DNA of 64,000 bases from NCBI RefSeq assembly GCF_000808535.1, contig NZ_JWLV01000010.1, positions 1-64,000 on the forward strand. The letters run 5' to 3'. The position numbers and the translations under genes were made by a program. The first letter of the stretch is position 1. Each line of letters begins with the position of its first letter. Positions 10,877 to 19,510 of this stretch are shown one piece after another. A model generated the notes under the pieces. That model searched no databases and was not told the DNA's origin. It saw only the letters and a list, made by a program, of their open reading frames with translations. Origin of the DNA: Vibrio sinaloensis. Lineage in GTDB: Bacteria > Pseudomonadota > Gammaproteobacteria > Enterobacterales > Vibrionaceae.

Positions 10877-12538
10877 ATGAAGCAAGGCCTGATCGTAAAA
10901 AGCGCAATTAGCGCAGCAATCCTGGCAACTCTAGCTGGTTGTGCAACGGCACCACAGCATGAGTGGGAAGCAGACAAAACCTATAAGCTAACCGTTCTTC
11001 ACACGAACGATCACCACGGTCGTTTCTGGCAGAACAAATACGGCGAGTACGGCATGGCTGCACGTAAAACGCTAATTGATCAGCTGCGCGCTGAAATTGC
11101 TGCAGAAGGTGGTAGCTCGCTACTACTATCGGGCGGTGATATCAACACTGGCGTACCTGAGTCAGATCTACAAGACGCTGAACCAGATTTCAAAGGTATG
11201 AGCAAAATTGGTTACGATGCGATGGCACTTGGTAACCACGAGTTCGATAATCCTCTAGACGTTCTAGAAAAACAGATTGAGTGGGCTAACTTCCCAATGC
11301 TTTCTGCAAACATTTACGACAAGAAGACTGGCGAGCGCATGTTCCAGGCTTACGAAATGTTTGACCTACAAGGCATCAAAGTTGCGGTTATCGGTCTAAC
11401 GACAGAAGACACGCAAAAAATCGGTAACCCAGAATTCATTGGTGGCATCGAGTTCCGTGACCCTAAAGAAGAAGCGAAAAAGCTGATCGCTGAACTTGAG
11501 AAGACTGAAAAACCTGATCTTATCTTTGCTGTGACGCACATGGGTCACTACGAAAATGGCAATCGTGGTGTGAATGCACCTGGTGATGTTGCGCTAGCAC
11601 GTTACCTAGACGAAGGTTCTCTAGATATGATCGTTGGTGGTCACTCTCAAGAGCCAGTATGTATGGAAGCGCCTAACGTTGTTAAGAAAAACTTCAAGCC
11701 TTCTGACGAGTGTAAGCCAGATGTACAAAACGGCACTTACATCGTTCAGGCTCACGAATGGGGTAAATACGTAGGCCGTGCTGATTACGAATTCCGTAAT
11801 GGCGAGCTAGAAATGGTGAGCTACGATCTTATCCCTGTGAACCTGAAGAAGAAAATCAAGGTTGATGGTAAGAGCCAACGCGTGCTAATCGAAGATGAAA
11901 TCAAGCAAGATGAAGCTCTGCTAGAATTCCTACGTCCATACCAAGAGCAAGGTCAAGCGCAGCTTAACGTTAAGATTGCAGAAACCAATGGCAAGCTTGA
12001 AGGTGACCGTAACGTGGTTCGCTTCCAGCAAACTAACCTAGGCCGTCTAATCGCAACGGCTCACATGGAGCGTGCAAAAGCAGACTTCGCAGTAATGAAC
12101 TCTGGCGGTGTGCGTGATTCGATTGAAGCGGGTGACGTAACATACAAAGACGTTCTAACGGTACAGCCATTTGCGAACATCCTGACTTACACAGATATGT
12201 CTGGCCAAGAAGTACTTGACTACCTAAACGTTGTTGCAACTAAGCCAGTTGACTCTGGTGCATACGCTCAGTTTGCGGGTATCTCTATGACAGTGGCAAA
12301 CGGTGAAGTCTCTAACGTATTCATCGGTGGTAAACAGCTTCGCCTAGACGAAACTTACCGCTTCACAGTGCCAAGCTACAACGCAGCGGGTGGTGACGGT
12401 TACCCTAAACTAACAGGTCACCCAGGTCACGTGAACACTGGCTTCGTAGATGCTGAAGTACTAAAAGAGTACCTAGAAGCAAACAGCCCAGTTGACGTGA
12501 ACAAATACGCTCCATCAGGTGAGATGGTATACAAGTAA
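10877..12538 (+). CDS. nutA: Lipoprotein 5'-nucleotidase NutA
   Basis: A cell-envelope 5'-nucleotidase that dephosphorylates extracellular nucleotides so nucleosides can be taken up. The 553-aa product starts MKQGLIVKS and has a lipobox LAGC (Cys22), so it should be membrane-anchored. The metallophosphatase domain shows LHTNDHHGRF (Asp45, His47) and GNHEF (Asn120, His121); the C-terminal UshA-type nucleotide-binding domain has MNSGGVRDSIEAGD. The ATG at 10877 is chosen because AAAAGG lies seven bases before it; ATG at 10871 and an upstream GTG are alternatives. Confidence 0.93.
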   Translation: MKQGLIVKSAISAAILATLAGCATAPQHEWEADKTYKLTVLHTNDHHGRFWQNKYGEYGMAARKTLIDQLRAEIAAEGGSSLLLSGGDINTGVPESDLQDAEPDFKGMSKIGYDAMALGNHEFDNPLDVLEKQIEWANFPMLSANIYDKKTGERMFQAYEMFDLQGIKVAVIGLTTEDTQKIGNPEFIGGIEFRDPKEEAKKLIAELEKTEKPDLIFAVTHMGHYENGNRGVNAPGDVALARYLDEGSLDMIVGGHSQEPVCMEAPNVVKKNFKPSDECKPDVQNGTYIVQAHEWGKYVGRADYEFRNGELEMVSYDLIPVNLKKKIKVDGKSQRVLIEDEIKQDEALLEFLRPYQEQGQAQLNVKIAETNGKLEGDRNVVRFQQTNLGRLIATAHMERAKADFAVMNSGGVRDSIEAGDVTYKDVLTVQPFANILTYTDMSGQEVLDYLNVVATKPVDSGAYAQFAGISMTVANGEVSNVFIGGKQLRLDETYRFTVPSYNAAGGDGYPKLTGHPGHVNTGFVDAEVLKEYLEANSPVDVNKYAPSGEMVYK

Positions 12539-12569
12539 GTTGACTCCAACTTATAAATCTCATTAAGCT

Positions 12570-12599
12570 AAAACGCCACTCAGTTGAGTGGCGTTTTTT
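12570..12599 (+). terminator. Terminator after nutA
   Basis: Stem AAAACGCCACTCA/TGAGTGGCGTTTT followed by T residues, 30 bases after the nutA stop. Confidence 0.88.
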
Positions 12600-12620
12600 G
12601 TTGCTAATTTGGGAGGGAGT

Positions 12621-13097
12621 ATGACTCCTGCTATTAATCTCGCTAAGAAGAAAAAAGTTCCTCATGTTATCCATCAATATGAGCATGACCCGCGTGCTGA
12701 CAGTTATGGGTTAGAAGCGGCGGAAGTGTTAGGTCAAGATCCCGCGAAAGTCTTTAAAACTTTGTTGTTTAGCGTAAATGGTGATGCAAAAAACCTAGCG
12801 GTTGCGATCATTCCAGTTGCCCAGAAGTTGAACCTAAAGCAGGCAGCCAAAGCAGCAAAAGCGAAAAAAGCGGAAATGGCGAACCCTGATATAGCACAGA
12901 AAACGACCGGCTATGTGGTGGGAGGAATTAGCCCACTTGGGCAGAAGAAAGCCTTGCCAACGTTTATCCACAATAGCGCAGAAGCGTTAGAAACCATGTG
13001 TGTCAGTGCGGGCAAGCGCGGGTTAGAAATCGAATTAGCCCCAAAAGATTTAGCGGCGCTCACTCGGGCTCAGTTTTGCGAGTTGTGTCTGGATTAA
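12621..13097 (+). CDS. ybaK: Cys-tRNA(Pro)/Cys-tRNA(Cys) deacylase YbaK
   Basis: A trans-editing enzyme of the YbaK/EbsC family that removes Cys from mischarged tRNA-Pro. The product is 158 aa, with VFKTLLF, a Lys in AVAIIPVAQKLNLKQAAKA and the family motif TTGYVVGGISPLGQKKALPTFI. The start at 12621 is set by GGGAGGGAGT directly before it; the in-frame extension upstream runs through the nutA terminator. Confidence 0.95.
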   Translation: MTPAINLAKKKKVPHVIHQYEHDPRADSYGLEAAEVLGQDPAKVFKTLLFSVNGDAKNLAVAIIPVAQKLNLKQAAKAAKAKKAEMANPDIAQKTTGYVVGGISPLGQKKALPTFIHNSAEALETMCVSAGKRGLEIELAPKDLAALTRAQFCELCLD

Positions 13098-13127
13098 AAA
13101 AGGGTTGGCGTAGTGCCAACCCTTTTT
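13096..13127. terminator. Bidirectional terminator between ybaK and uraA
   Basis: Stem AAAAAGGGTTGGC/GCCAACCCTTTTT between two convergent genes, with A and T tracts on both sides, so it can serve both strands. It overlaps the last two bases of the ybaK stop codon. Confidence 0.88.
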
Positions 13128-13146
13128 GCTATTAAACAAAGAGAAA

Positions 13147-14391
13147 CTACTTCGCTTCTTCTTCCATTTGGGCGTTATCAACAACGTGGTTTTCGCCAAG
13201 TTCTTTTGGCAGGATAAGGTTGAGCATAATCGCCACGATGCCACATAGGCTCACACCTTGTAGGCTAAACTCACCAATACCAAATGCCATGCCGCCAATG
13301 CCAAACACAAGCGTGATCGCAACAATCACTAGGTTGCGAGATTTGTGTAGGTCAACATTGTTTTTGATCAGAGTATTTAAACCCACCGTCGCAATGGAAC
13401 CAAACAGCAAAATCATAATGCCGCCCATGACCGGCATTGGAATGGTTTGCAGTATCGCACCAAGTTTACCGACCAAAGCCAGGATGATGGCAGTAACCGC
13501 AGCCCAAGTCATAATCACTGGGTTGAATGCTTTCGTCAGCATGACGGCACCCGTAACTTCTGAGTAGGTAGTATTTGGTGGTGCACCGACCATAGAAGCG
13601 GCAATGGTCGCCACACCGTCACCAGTAATAGTGCGATGTAAGCCTGGTTTCTTGATGTAGTTTTTACCCGTCACGTTAGAGATAGCCAACATGTCGCCCA
13701 CATGTTCTACTGCAGGGGCGATTGCGACCGGAATCATAAATAGAATCGCGTTGATGTTGAACTCAGGCATGGTGAAGTTTGGTAGAGCAAACCATGCTGC
13801 TTCTTTTACTGGAGTAAAATCAACGATGCCGTAGCCCAAACTTAGGCAGTAACCCACAACAATACCGCCAAGAATTGGCGTCAGTTTCAAAAAGCCTTTT
13901 GCAAACACGCTCAGTACGATGGTCGTAAGCAGTGATGCGACAGAGATAACCAGCGACGCATCAGCATCAATCACTTGTGCGCCATCGACTTTACCCAAAG
14001 CCATGTTGACCGCGACCGGAGCTAAACCAAGGCCGATTACCATAATTACCGGACCAACCACGACGGGTGGCAACAGCTTGTGAATAATCTCCACACCACG
14101 CACTTTGATTAATGCTCCCATCGCCACATAGACGAAGCCTGCAGCCATCAAACCACCCATGGTCGCAGGAATGCCCCATGTTTGAACACCATAAAGAATC
14201 GGAGCAATGAAAGCGAAAGATGAGGCAAGGAAGATTGGAACGGTGCGGCGAGTAACAAATTGGAAAAGAAGGGTACCGATACCAGCGCCGAACAGGGCAA
14301 CACTTGGGTCGAGGCCAGTTAACAATGGCACAAGAACGAGGGCACCAAATGCGACGAACAGCATTTGAGCGCCTTGGATGGCATTTTTCAT
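13147..14391 (-). CDS. uraA: Uracil permease
   Basis: An inner-membrane uracil:proton symporter of the NCS2 family. The 414-aa product has many hydrophobic segments and the family regions FLASSFAFIAPI, AIAPAVEHVGDMLAIS with its substrate-site Glu, and GAPPNTTYSEV. AAAGGA precedes the ATG by eight bases. It stands alone here with no upp gene alongside. A weak PurR-like sequence lies about 70 bases upstream (see rejected items). Confidence 0.95.
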   Translation of the reverse strand: MKNAIQGAQMLFVAFGALVLVPLLTGLDPSVALFGAGIGTLLFQFVTRRTVPIFLASSFAFIAPILYGVQTWGIPATMGGLMAAGFVYVAMGALIKVRGVEIIHKLLPPVVVGPVIMVIGLGLAPVAVNMALGKVDGAQVIDADASLVISVASLLTTIVLSVFAKGFLKLTPILGGIVVGYCLSLGYGIVDFTPVKEAAWFALPNFTMPEFNINAILFMIPVAIAPAVEHVGDMLAISNVTGKNYIKKPGLHRTITGDGVATIAASMVGAPPNTTYSEVTGAVMLTKAFNPVIMTWAAVTAIILALVGKLGAILQTIPMPVMGGIMILLFGSIATVGLNTLIKNNVDLHKSRNLVIVAITLVFGIGGMAFGIGEFSLQGVSLCGIVAIMLNLILPKELGENHVVDNAQMEEEAK

Positions 14392-14641
14392 ATCGTTATT
14401 CCTTTGGGTGGCGGTAAGTAGTAATTACTCTACAAAAATAAAATTCGCGGGATTTTATCACCGTGCCAAACGATTGCAATCTGAACTGGATCAAATATTT
14501 TGGTTTTTATTCATAGATGACCAAAATGCAAGCGAGTGTTGGTGATTACGTAGGACTGGATTACAGAGAGCTTTAGTTGCTCCATTATCAATAGTTGCTT
14601 ATCATCGACGTTTAAAGTGAAAACTGGATCCTAGGAAGAGT

Positions 14642-15916
14642 ATGCGTCATTTAGCTTTATTGGCTTTAAGTTTGGTCGGATTGCCTGCAATGGCTTTAAC
14701 CACTGTTGATTTGTACCGTTCAGAAGTGATTCTGGACCAAGCGGTGGACAATGCCGACGCCAAAGCACGTGTGGAAGGCATGAAAGAGGTCATTGTTAAA
14801 GCCTCTGGTGATCGGAATGCCATCAGCAATCAGGTTGTACAAAAAGCCTTGAAACAAAACGGTCAATACCTGACTCAGATCAGCTATGGTGACTTGAATG
14901 GTTCGCAAACACTTAAAATGGGCTTCAGTGCACCACATATCCGCTCTTTGTTAAGTCAAGCGCAGCTACCCGTTTGGCCTGCAGAACGCGCGAACTTGTT
15001 GGTCTGGTTGGTTGAAGAAGGACAAGCAGAGCGCAATATTGTGTGGGAGCATGCTGATTCTTCCGTATTGACTCAGATGAAGCAAGAAGCCGATAAACGC
15101 GGGCTGCCATTGACGGTTCCTGTTGGCGATTTTGATGATATTACCGGTTTAAGCGTGTCTGATTTATGGGGAGGGTTTGCCTTACCTGTGGGTCAAGCCA
15201 GTCAGCGCTATCCAGTTGATGCTGTGTTGGTAGTGAAAGCGCAAGGCAACAGCGTCAGATGGACCTTGTATGATCAAAAGCCTGCGACTGTGGGTGTAAC
15301 GCGTCAAGCGCCTATTACAGGCTCGAACAATGGTGCGGATGCAGCAAGCAAAATGGTCAATCAAATCAGCGATTACTACGCTAAGAAAAGTGCCGTTGTT
15401 GTGGCGAGTGAATCATCTGAAACCCTGAAAGTACGCTTTACAGAGCTCAATGATGCGGTTGGCTTTTTTACGTTGGAGAACAAGCTAAAAGGGCTCAGCT
15501 CAGTGGCTGCGATTGATATCTTGAAGATTCAAGGTAATCAAGTGACGTTCAATATTCACTTGCTCTCATCTCAAGCGGAGTTCGAACAAGAAGTTAAACG
15601 TGTTGCCCCTGTTGTGCAATTAGAAAACGCCATTGAACGTGAGGTTGTGCCGCCAGTAGCGGCGGAGACTGAAATCTCTCGTTCTGAAGATGTAGCGGTT
15701 GTGAATACAGAATCAAACGACGCAGAAGCGATTCAACCTGTCACAGTCGAGAGCTTGCCAGACGTGATTCCTGCAGAATCTATCTTACAGTTCGAGTGGC
15801 AGGGCAAACCGTATGTTTACACTGCGCCAGTTGAGGTTCTACCTGAAGATGCGAACGACGTATCGAGCGACATTGAAGGGGAAGCCTTGGATAGCTCCAC
15901 GAGTTCCAACGGCTAA
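14642..15916 (+). CDS. DUF2066 domain-containing exported protein
   Basis: A 424-aa protein with a cleavable signal peptide (MRHLALLALSLVGLPAMA). The body matches the DUF2066 family found beside purine and uracil genes in Vibrio; its function is unknown. The C-terminal third is acidic and Ser/Glu-rich (SSDIEGEALDSSTSSNG at the very end), probably unstructured. AGGAAGAG lies just before the ATG. It is divergent from uraA. Confidence 0.85.
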   Translation: MRHLALLALSLVGLPAMALTTVDLYRSEVILDQAVDNADAKARVEGMKEVIVKASGDRNAISNQVVQKALKQNGQYLTQISYGDLNGSQTLKMGFSAPHIRSLLSQAQLPVWPAERANLLVWLVEEGQAERNIVWEHADSSVLTQMKQEADKRGLPLTVPVGDFDDITGLSVSDLWGGFALPVGQASQRYPVDAVLVVKAQGNSVRWTLYDQKPATVGVTRQAPITGSNNGADAASKMVNQISDYYAKKSAVVVASESSETLKVRFTELNDAVGFFTLENKLKGLSSVAAIDILKIQGNQVTFNIHLLSSQAEFEQEVKRVAPVVQLENAIEREVVPPVAAETEISRSEDVAVVNTESNDAEAIQPVTVESLPDVIPAESILQFEWQGKPYVYTAPVEVLPEDANDVSSDIEGEALDSSTSSNG

Positions 15917-15928
15917 TAAAAACGAGAA

Positions 15929-15955
15929 AGGGCTGCATTTGCAGCCCTAATTGTT
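15929..15955 (+). terminator. Terminator after DUF2066 gene
   Basis: Stem AGGGCTGC/GCAGCCCT with loop ATTT followed by AATTGTTT, 12 bases after the stop codon. The T run is imperfect. Confidence 0.7.
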
Positions 15956-15966
15956 TCAGATGATAT

Positions 15967-16234
15967 TAGGGTCTGTTGACCTTTCTCGGTTAAATTTTGT
16001 TCGAGATAAAATCGTTTTAGACGCGGCAAGGGGTGTGTAGCCTAGTCATTCTAAGTAAATACCCCTTAACAAAGCATAAAACGATTTTAGCCGAACCCTT
16101 CGGGCAGCGTTTGTGGTTCATTTCTACTGCGTTATCGGCTTTTCATGTAGGCTAGCTACACTTCAAAGCCTCTGCCTTGTAGAAATTTCCCACAAACTGC
16201 TGCAAAAATCAGCTCGAAAGATCAACAGACCCTA
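15967..16234. repeat. MITE-like inverted-repeat element, 268 bp
   Basis: A non-coding element bounded by near-perfect 19-bp terminal inverted repeats: TAGGGTCTGTTGACCTTTC at 15967-15985, and the same with one change as the complement of 16216-16234. Inside are two long imperfect hairpins, at 16007-16089 (outer arms TAAAATCGTTTTA / TAAAACGATTTTA, inner AAGGGGT...ACCCCTT) and 16104-16203 (GCAGCGTTTGTGG...CCACAAACTGCTGC). The ends start and finish with TA, as in elements that use TA targets. No transposase is present. The right end overlaps the stop codon of the DUF2069 gene. Confidence 0.8.
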
Positions 16235-16660
16235 GTTGTCTGATTCGAAACGCGCTTTTTCTTCTTTCTCAACTTTTGATAGTCTTTTTAACTTCAAGCC
16301 TAACTCTTTTCCTCGTGCTCTGGCGTAGAGAATATTGCCAAAAAACGCACTTGTCGCAAGAAGCAGTTCTACAACAGCTAGCCAGCGCTCTCCACCATCG
16401 ACATACAGGATGGTCAAACCGTGTAGAAAGTAAAACATGAGAATGAAGTTCGCCCAAGCATGGGTATAAGGTTTTCCTGCCAAAATCCCGGGTAGCGGCA
16501 GTAACAGTGGGATAGCCCAAGCGATCGCAAGTGTGGTGCTACTGATGTGCGGGTGCGGAGATAAACTCAGTTGCCACAAGGCAATCCAAGCGAGTAACGC
16601 CAAATTGCCAAACAGAGCAAGCATACGAAACCGCTTAGTTTGAGGCTGCATCTCGTGCAT
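16232..16660 (-). CDS. DUF2069 family membrane protein
   Basis: A 142-aa membrane protein with about four hydrophobic helices (near residues 12-30, 40-60, 66-86 and 92-112) and a basic, Lys-rich tail. It matches the DUF2069 family, of unknown function, which often sits with wrbA-like, arsC and bepA genes as here. AAGGAATC precedes the ATG by a suitable distance, and the gene starts two bases after wrbA. The TAG stop lies in the terminal repeat of the adjacent 268-bp element, so the last residues may differ from relatives. Confidence 0.85.
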   Translation of the reverse strand: MHEMQPQTKRFRMLALFGNLALLAWIALWQLSLSPHPHISSTTLAIAWAIPLLLPLPGILAGKPYTHAWANFILMFYFLHGLTILYVDGGERWLAVVELLLATSAFFGNILYARARGKELGLKLKRLSKVEKEEKARFESDN

Positions 16661-16662
16661 GG

Positions 16663-17232
16663 TTATGATTCCTTCATTTTCAGTGCCGTCGAGGCGAGCC
16701 GTTTTCCAAGCTGTTGCGCCAGTTCGATTTCATCTGCGGTGAGTCCCGCAGTACCGGAACTGACGGTTGTTGCACCATATGGTGTTCCGCCACTTGTCGT
16801 GGTGTGCAGCTTTGGTTGTGAATAGGGGATACCCAATATCATCATCCCATGATGCAATAATGGCAGCATCATAGTCTGCAGCGTTGTTTCTTGTCCGCCG
16901 TGTAGGCTTGAAGACGCGGTGAAGAGGCAGGCTGGCTTATCTATCAGATCACCTGATACCCAAAGCGCGGTGCTCTTATCCCAGAAATGCTTTAAAGGAG
17001 CCGCCATGTTGCCAAACCATACTGGGCTACCCATGGCTAAACCGTGGCACTGCTTAAGTTCATTGAGCGTAATTATTGGGTCGTCTGCTTGGTCCGAACC
17101 ATCAATCTCTTCAACGGTTCTCAGCAATGCCTCGCAACCTTCGACAGATTCAATACCGCGTGCAATTTGCCTCGCCACCGCTCGCGTAGAGCCGTGGCGA
17201 CTGTAATACAGAACAATGATTTGGCAGATCAT
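16663..17232 (-). CDS. wrbA: NAD(P)H:quinone oxidoreductase, WrbA-like flavodoxin fold
   Basis: An FMN-dependent quinone reductase of the WrbA type, which reduces quinones by two electrons and limits oxidative stress. The 189-aa product has the FMN phosphate loop YYSRHGSTRAVARQIA near the N-terminus, GSPVWFGNMAAPLKHFWD in the middle and SSLHGGQETTL. ATGA couples it to the arsC stop. The family is clear; exact orthology to E. coli wrbA is less certain. Confidence 0.85.
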   Translation of the reverse strand: MICQIIVLYYSRHGSTRAVARQIARGIESVEGCEALLRTVEEIDGSDQADDPIITLNELKQCHGLAMGSPVWFGNMAAPLKHFWDKSTALWVSGDLIDKPACLFTASSSLHGGQETTLQTMMLPLLHHGMMILGIPYSQPKLHTTTSGGTPYGATTVSSGTAGLTADEIELAQQLGKRLASTALKMKES

Positions 17233-17573
17233 AGAATCTCAAGTACTTGCTCTGGCGGGCGACCATGACGCGCTTGACCGTTATTCACAACGATAGGGCG
17301 CTCGATGAGTTTTGGGTTGTTCGCCATCGCTGAGAACAGTGTCTCGTCATCGGCTTCTGCTAAATCGAGCTCTTTGTAGAGCGCCTCTTTGGTGCGCATC
17401 ATGGCACGAACATTCTCAACACCCAGTTGAGTGTAGAGCGTTTTTAGTTCTTCAATACTCAGTGGTGTATCTAGGTATTTAACTACTTCCGGTTCAATAC
17501 CTTTTTCTTCAAGTAGAGCGAGGGTTTGGCGACTTTTAGAGCAGCGTGGGTTATGAATAATCACGACTGACAT
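17229..17573 (-). CDS. arsC: Arsenate reductase (glutaredoxin), ArsC/YfgD-like
   Basis: A 114-aa member of the ArsC thioredoxin-fold family. The catalytic Cys is in IHNPRCSKSRQTL and an Arg-Pro site is in LIERPIVV. Next to bepA (yfgC) it corresponds to E. coli yfgD, whose physiological role is uncertain, so arsenate reduction is inferred from family only. AGGAG precedes the ATG, and the gene overlaps wrbA by four bases. Confidence 0.88.
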   Translation of the reverse strand: MSVVIIHNPRCSKSRQTLALLEEKGIEPEVVKYLDTPLSIEELKTLYTQLGVENVRAMMRTKEALYKELDLAEADDETLFSAMANNPKLIERPIVVNNGQARHGRPPEQVLEIL

Positions 17574-17589
17574 AGGTGAACTCCTGTTT

Positions 17590-19041
17590 TTATTGTAATG
17601 CTAAGAAACGCTCTCGTTGGACCAGAAGCTGATCAATACGAGCATCGTATCTGGCTTGTTTTAAACTTCCTAACTCCGCGAGTTGGCTCGCTTGAGTGTA
17701 ATATTGAATGGCTTTGTTCCAGTTTGCTTTTAGGGCGAGAATTTCGGCACGCGCCGCTAAATCTTCATCACTACGACCAAGATGAATGTTGGCTTCCGAA
17801 AGCAGATGCCAGCCATTTACGTCATTTGGATAGTCATGTGTATAACGCTGCAGCACTCGAATCGCTTCTTCGTTCTTCTCTCGTTTGATCAATACATTGG
17901 CATAATTGATGGTGATCACCGCATTGTTTGGTGTTGCGGCCATCGCTTTTTCAAGCATCGACTGTGCGAGCTCTGGCTTCTTCTGTGCGATATAGAGATC
18001 GGACATCGCGTCCAGATAAAAGTGATTGTTACGATCGCGGCTTAGCAATTCTTGTAAGATTTTGTCCGCTTCTTCGAGCTCGTTATTATCGAGGTGAACC
18101 AGTGCTTTCCCGTATTGAAATGCGACTTTGATGCTTGGGTCTGCTTTCTTTTCCGTACGCTCAAACCAGTCTTGAGCGGCTTTGGCTTGTATCCCTGCAT
18201 ATCGAGCGACGATTCGCGCGCGCGCGAGATTGTAATCGAGCGAGGGCTGAACGCGAGGTTCAGGGTAGTTTTGTGCTCTTACTCGGCTATCGGTGATACG
18301 GTCTTCAGGGAGCGGGTGAGTCAGCAGCATCGGCGGCGGCGTGCTGGCGTAGCGATACTCATCTGCGAGGCGGCCAAAAAACCTTGGCATGGCTTTCGGT
18401 TCAAATCCTGCCTTGGCTAAGGTGGCGATCCCGAAGCGATCGGCTTCTTTTTCATTGCTACGGGTGTAGTTAATTGTCCCTTGCATACTACCAGCTGTCG
18501 TTGCCGTGATAGCTGCCATCCCAGCTTGTGGGGACGCGATGGCGAGCAATAATGAACCTGCCAGTGCGGCTAAGGTTGCAGGAGAGCGCCGTGCTTGATC
18601 TTCCATGCTTCGCGCTAGGTGGCGCTGTGTGACGTGGGCAATCTCGTGGGCAACAACTGAGGCGAGTTCACTCTCGCTTTGTGCGTGTAAAAATAGACCA
18701 GAATGGAGCGCAATGTAACCGCCAAAAAACGCGAAAGCATTGATGTTTCTGTCACGAATCATGAAAAAGGTAAATGGGGTTTTTACGTCGTCCGCATTCG
18801 CAACTAATCGGTGGCCTAAGTTACTCACGTATTCGTTTAAAACGGGGTCATTGACGATGGGCTGACTCGAGCGCAGCATCCGCATGTAAGCGTCACCGTA
18901 GATGAGCTCTTGATCAATTGTGAGAGTGCTACTGGCCGTCGTGCCGATGTCTGGAAGCTCGATACTGTTTGCACTAATCGAAGGTGAAACGAGTGCGGCA
19001 GAAACACAGAGGCAGACCAAAGAACGCGTACGTTTTAACAT
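17590..19041 (-). CDS. bepA: Beta-barrel assembly-enhancing protease BepA
   Basis: A periplasmic M48 zinc metalloprotease with a TPR tail that helps LptD and other outer-membrane proteins fold, or degrades stalled forms. The product is 483 aa, with a signal peptide ending near residue 24 (SISA), HEIAH at 132-136, a third-ligand Glu in NEKEADRFG near 199, and TPR helices from about residue 300. The start at 19041 is chosen from the signal peptide; in-frame upstream ATGs at 19062 and 19071 have no better ribosome site. It heads bepA-arsC-wrbA-DUF2069. Confidence 0.93.
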   Translation of the reverse strand: MLKRTRSLVCLCVSAALVSPSISANSIELPDIGTTASSTLTIDQELIYGDAYMRMLRSSQPIVNDPVLNEYVSNLGHRLVANADDVKTPFTFFMIRDRNINAFAFFGGYIALHSGLFLHAQSESELASVVAHEIAHVTQRHLARSMEDQARRSPATLAALAGSLLLAIASPQAGMAAITATTAGSMQGTINYTRSNEKEADRFGIATLAKAGFEPKAMPRFFGRLADEYRYASTPPPMLLTHPLPEDRITDSRVRAQNYPEPRVQPSLDYNLARARIVARYAGIQAKAAQDWFERTEKKADPSIKVAFQYGKALVHLDNNELEEADKILQELLSRDRNNHFYLDAMSDLYIAQKKPELAQSMLEKAMAATPNNAVITINYANVLIKREKNEEAIRVLQRYTHDYPNDVNGWHLLSEANIHLGRSDEDLAARAEILALKANWNKAIQYYTQASQLAELGSLKQARYDARIDQLLVQRERFLALQ

Positions 19042-19276
19042 AGATTTCAGATGATACTCCATTGATAACATTGTCAGATGTTGGATTTGATTGACTGACA
19101 GGTACCTTTTTGACACTTCATCATTGAGATGGTTTCGTCACGCAATCCAACTCTTATATTGGACTGTAGGTCTGCTAAGTCAGCGGCGTGTGAAAGATCT
19201 TCGTCGCTAACTTTTTACACTGACGCGTTTAAAAAAACACTATACAATGCTTCCATGATAAGCATCGAGCGAAAGA

Positions 19277-19510
19277 ATGGAACCTAATATTTTGGATTTA
19301 CGCCAAGAGCGGTGTCCGCTGGCACTGTTACTTGCTAAGCGTCACACTAATCTATTAAAGGTTGGTGACTCCTGCTGCATTCTTATTCGCGAATCGAGCT
19401 CTAAAAGTGATATTCAAAAATTTCTTCAAAAGCAATCTTTTGACCTGTTGATTGAAGAGATGGATGACCACTTCCGAATCCACGTGAACAGAACTAAGGA
19501 AATGTGTTGA
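19277..19510 (+). CDS. TusA-family sulfur-carrier-like protein
   Basis: A 77-aa TusA/SirA/YeeD-fold protein. The family Cys-Pro pair is at residues 13-14 in RQERCPLALLLAKR; this Cys carries persulfide in TusA. The partner is unknown. The stop codon directly abuts the ATG of the perM-like gene at 19511, so the two are translationally coupled. Its divergence from TusA proper suggests a separate paralogue rather than the tRNA thiolation carrier. Confidence 0.85.
   Translation: MEPNILDLRQERCPLALLLAKRHTNLLKVGDSCCILIRESSSKSDIQKFLQKQSFDLLIEEMDDHFRIHVNRTKEMC

Noticed and set aside
14460..14480. PurR-like box (CCAAACGATTGCAA) upstream of uraA
   Set aside because: Several fixed consensus positions, including the leading G and the final T, do not match; too weak to list as a site.
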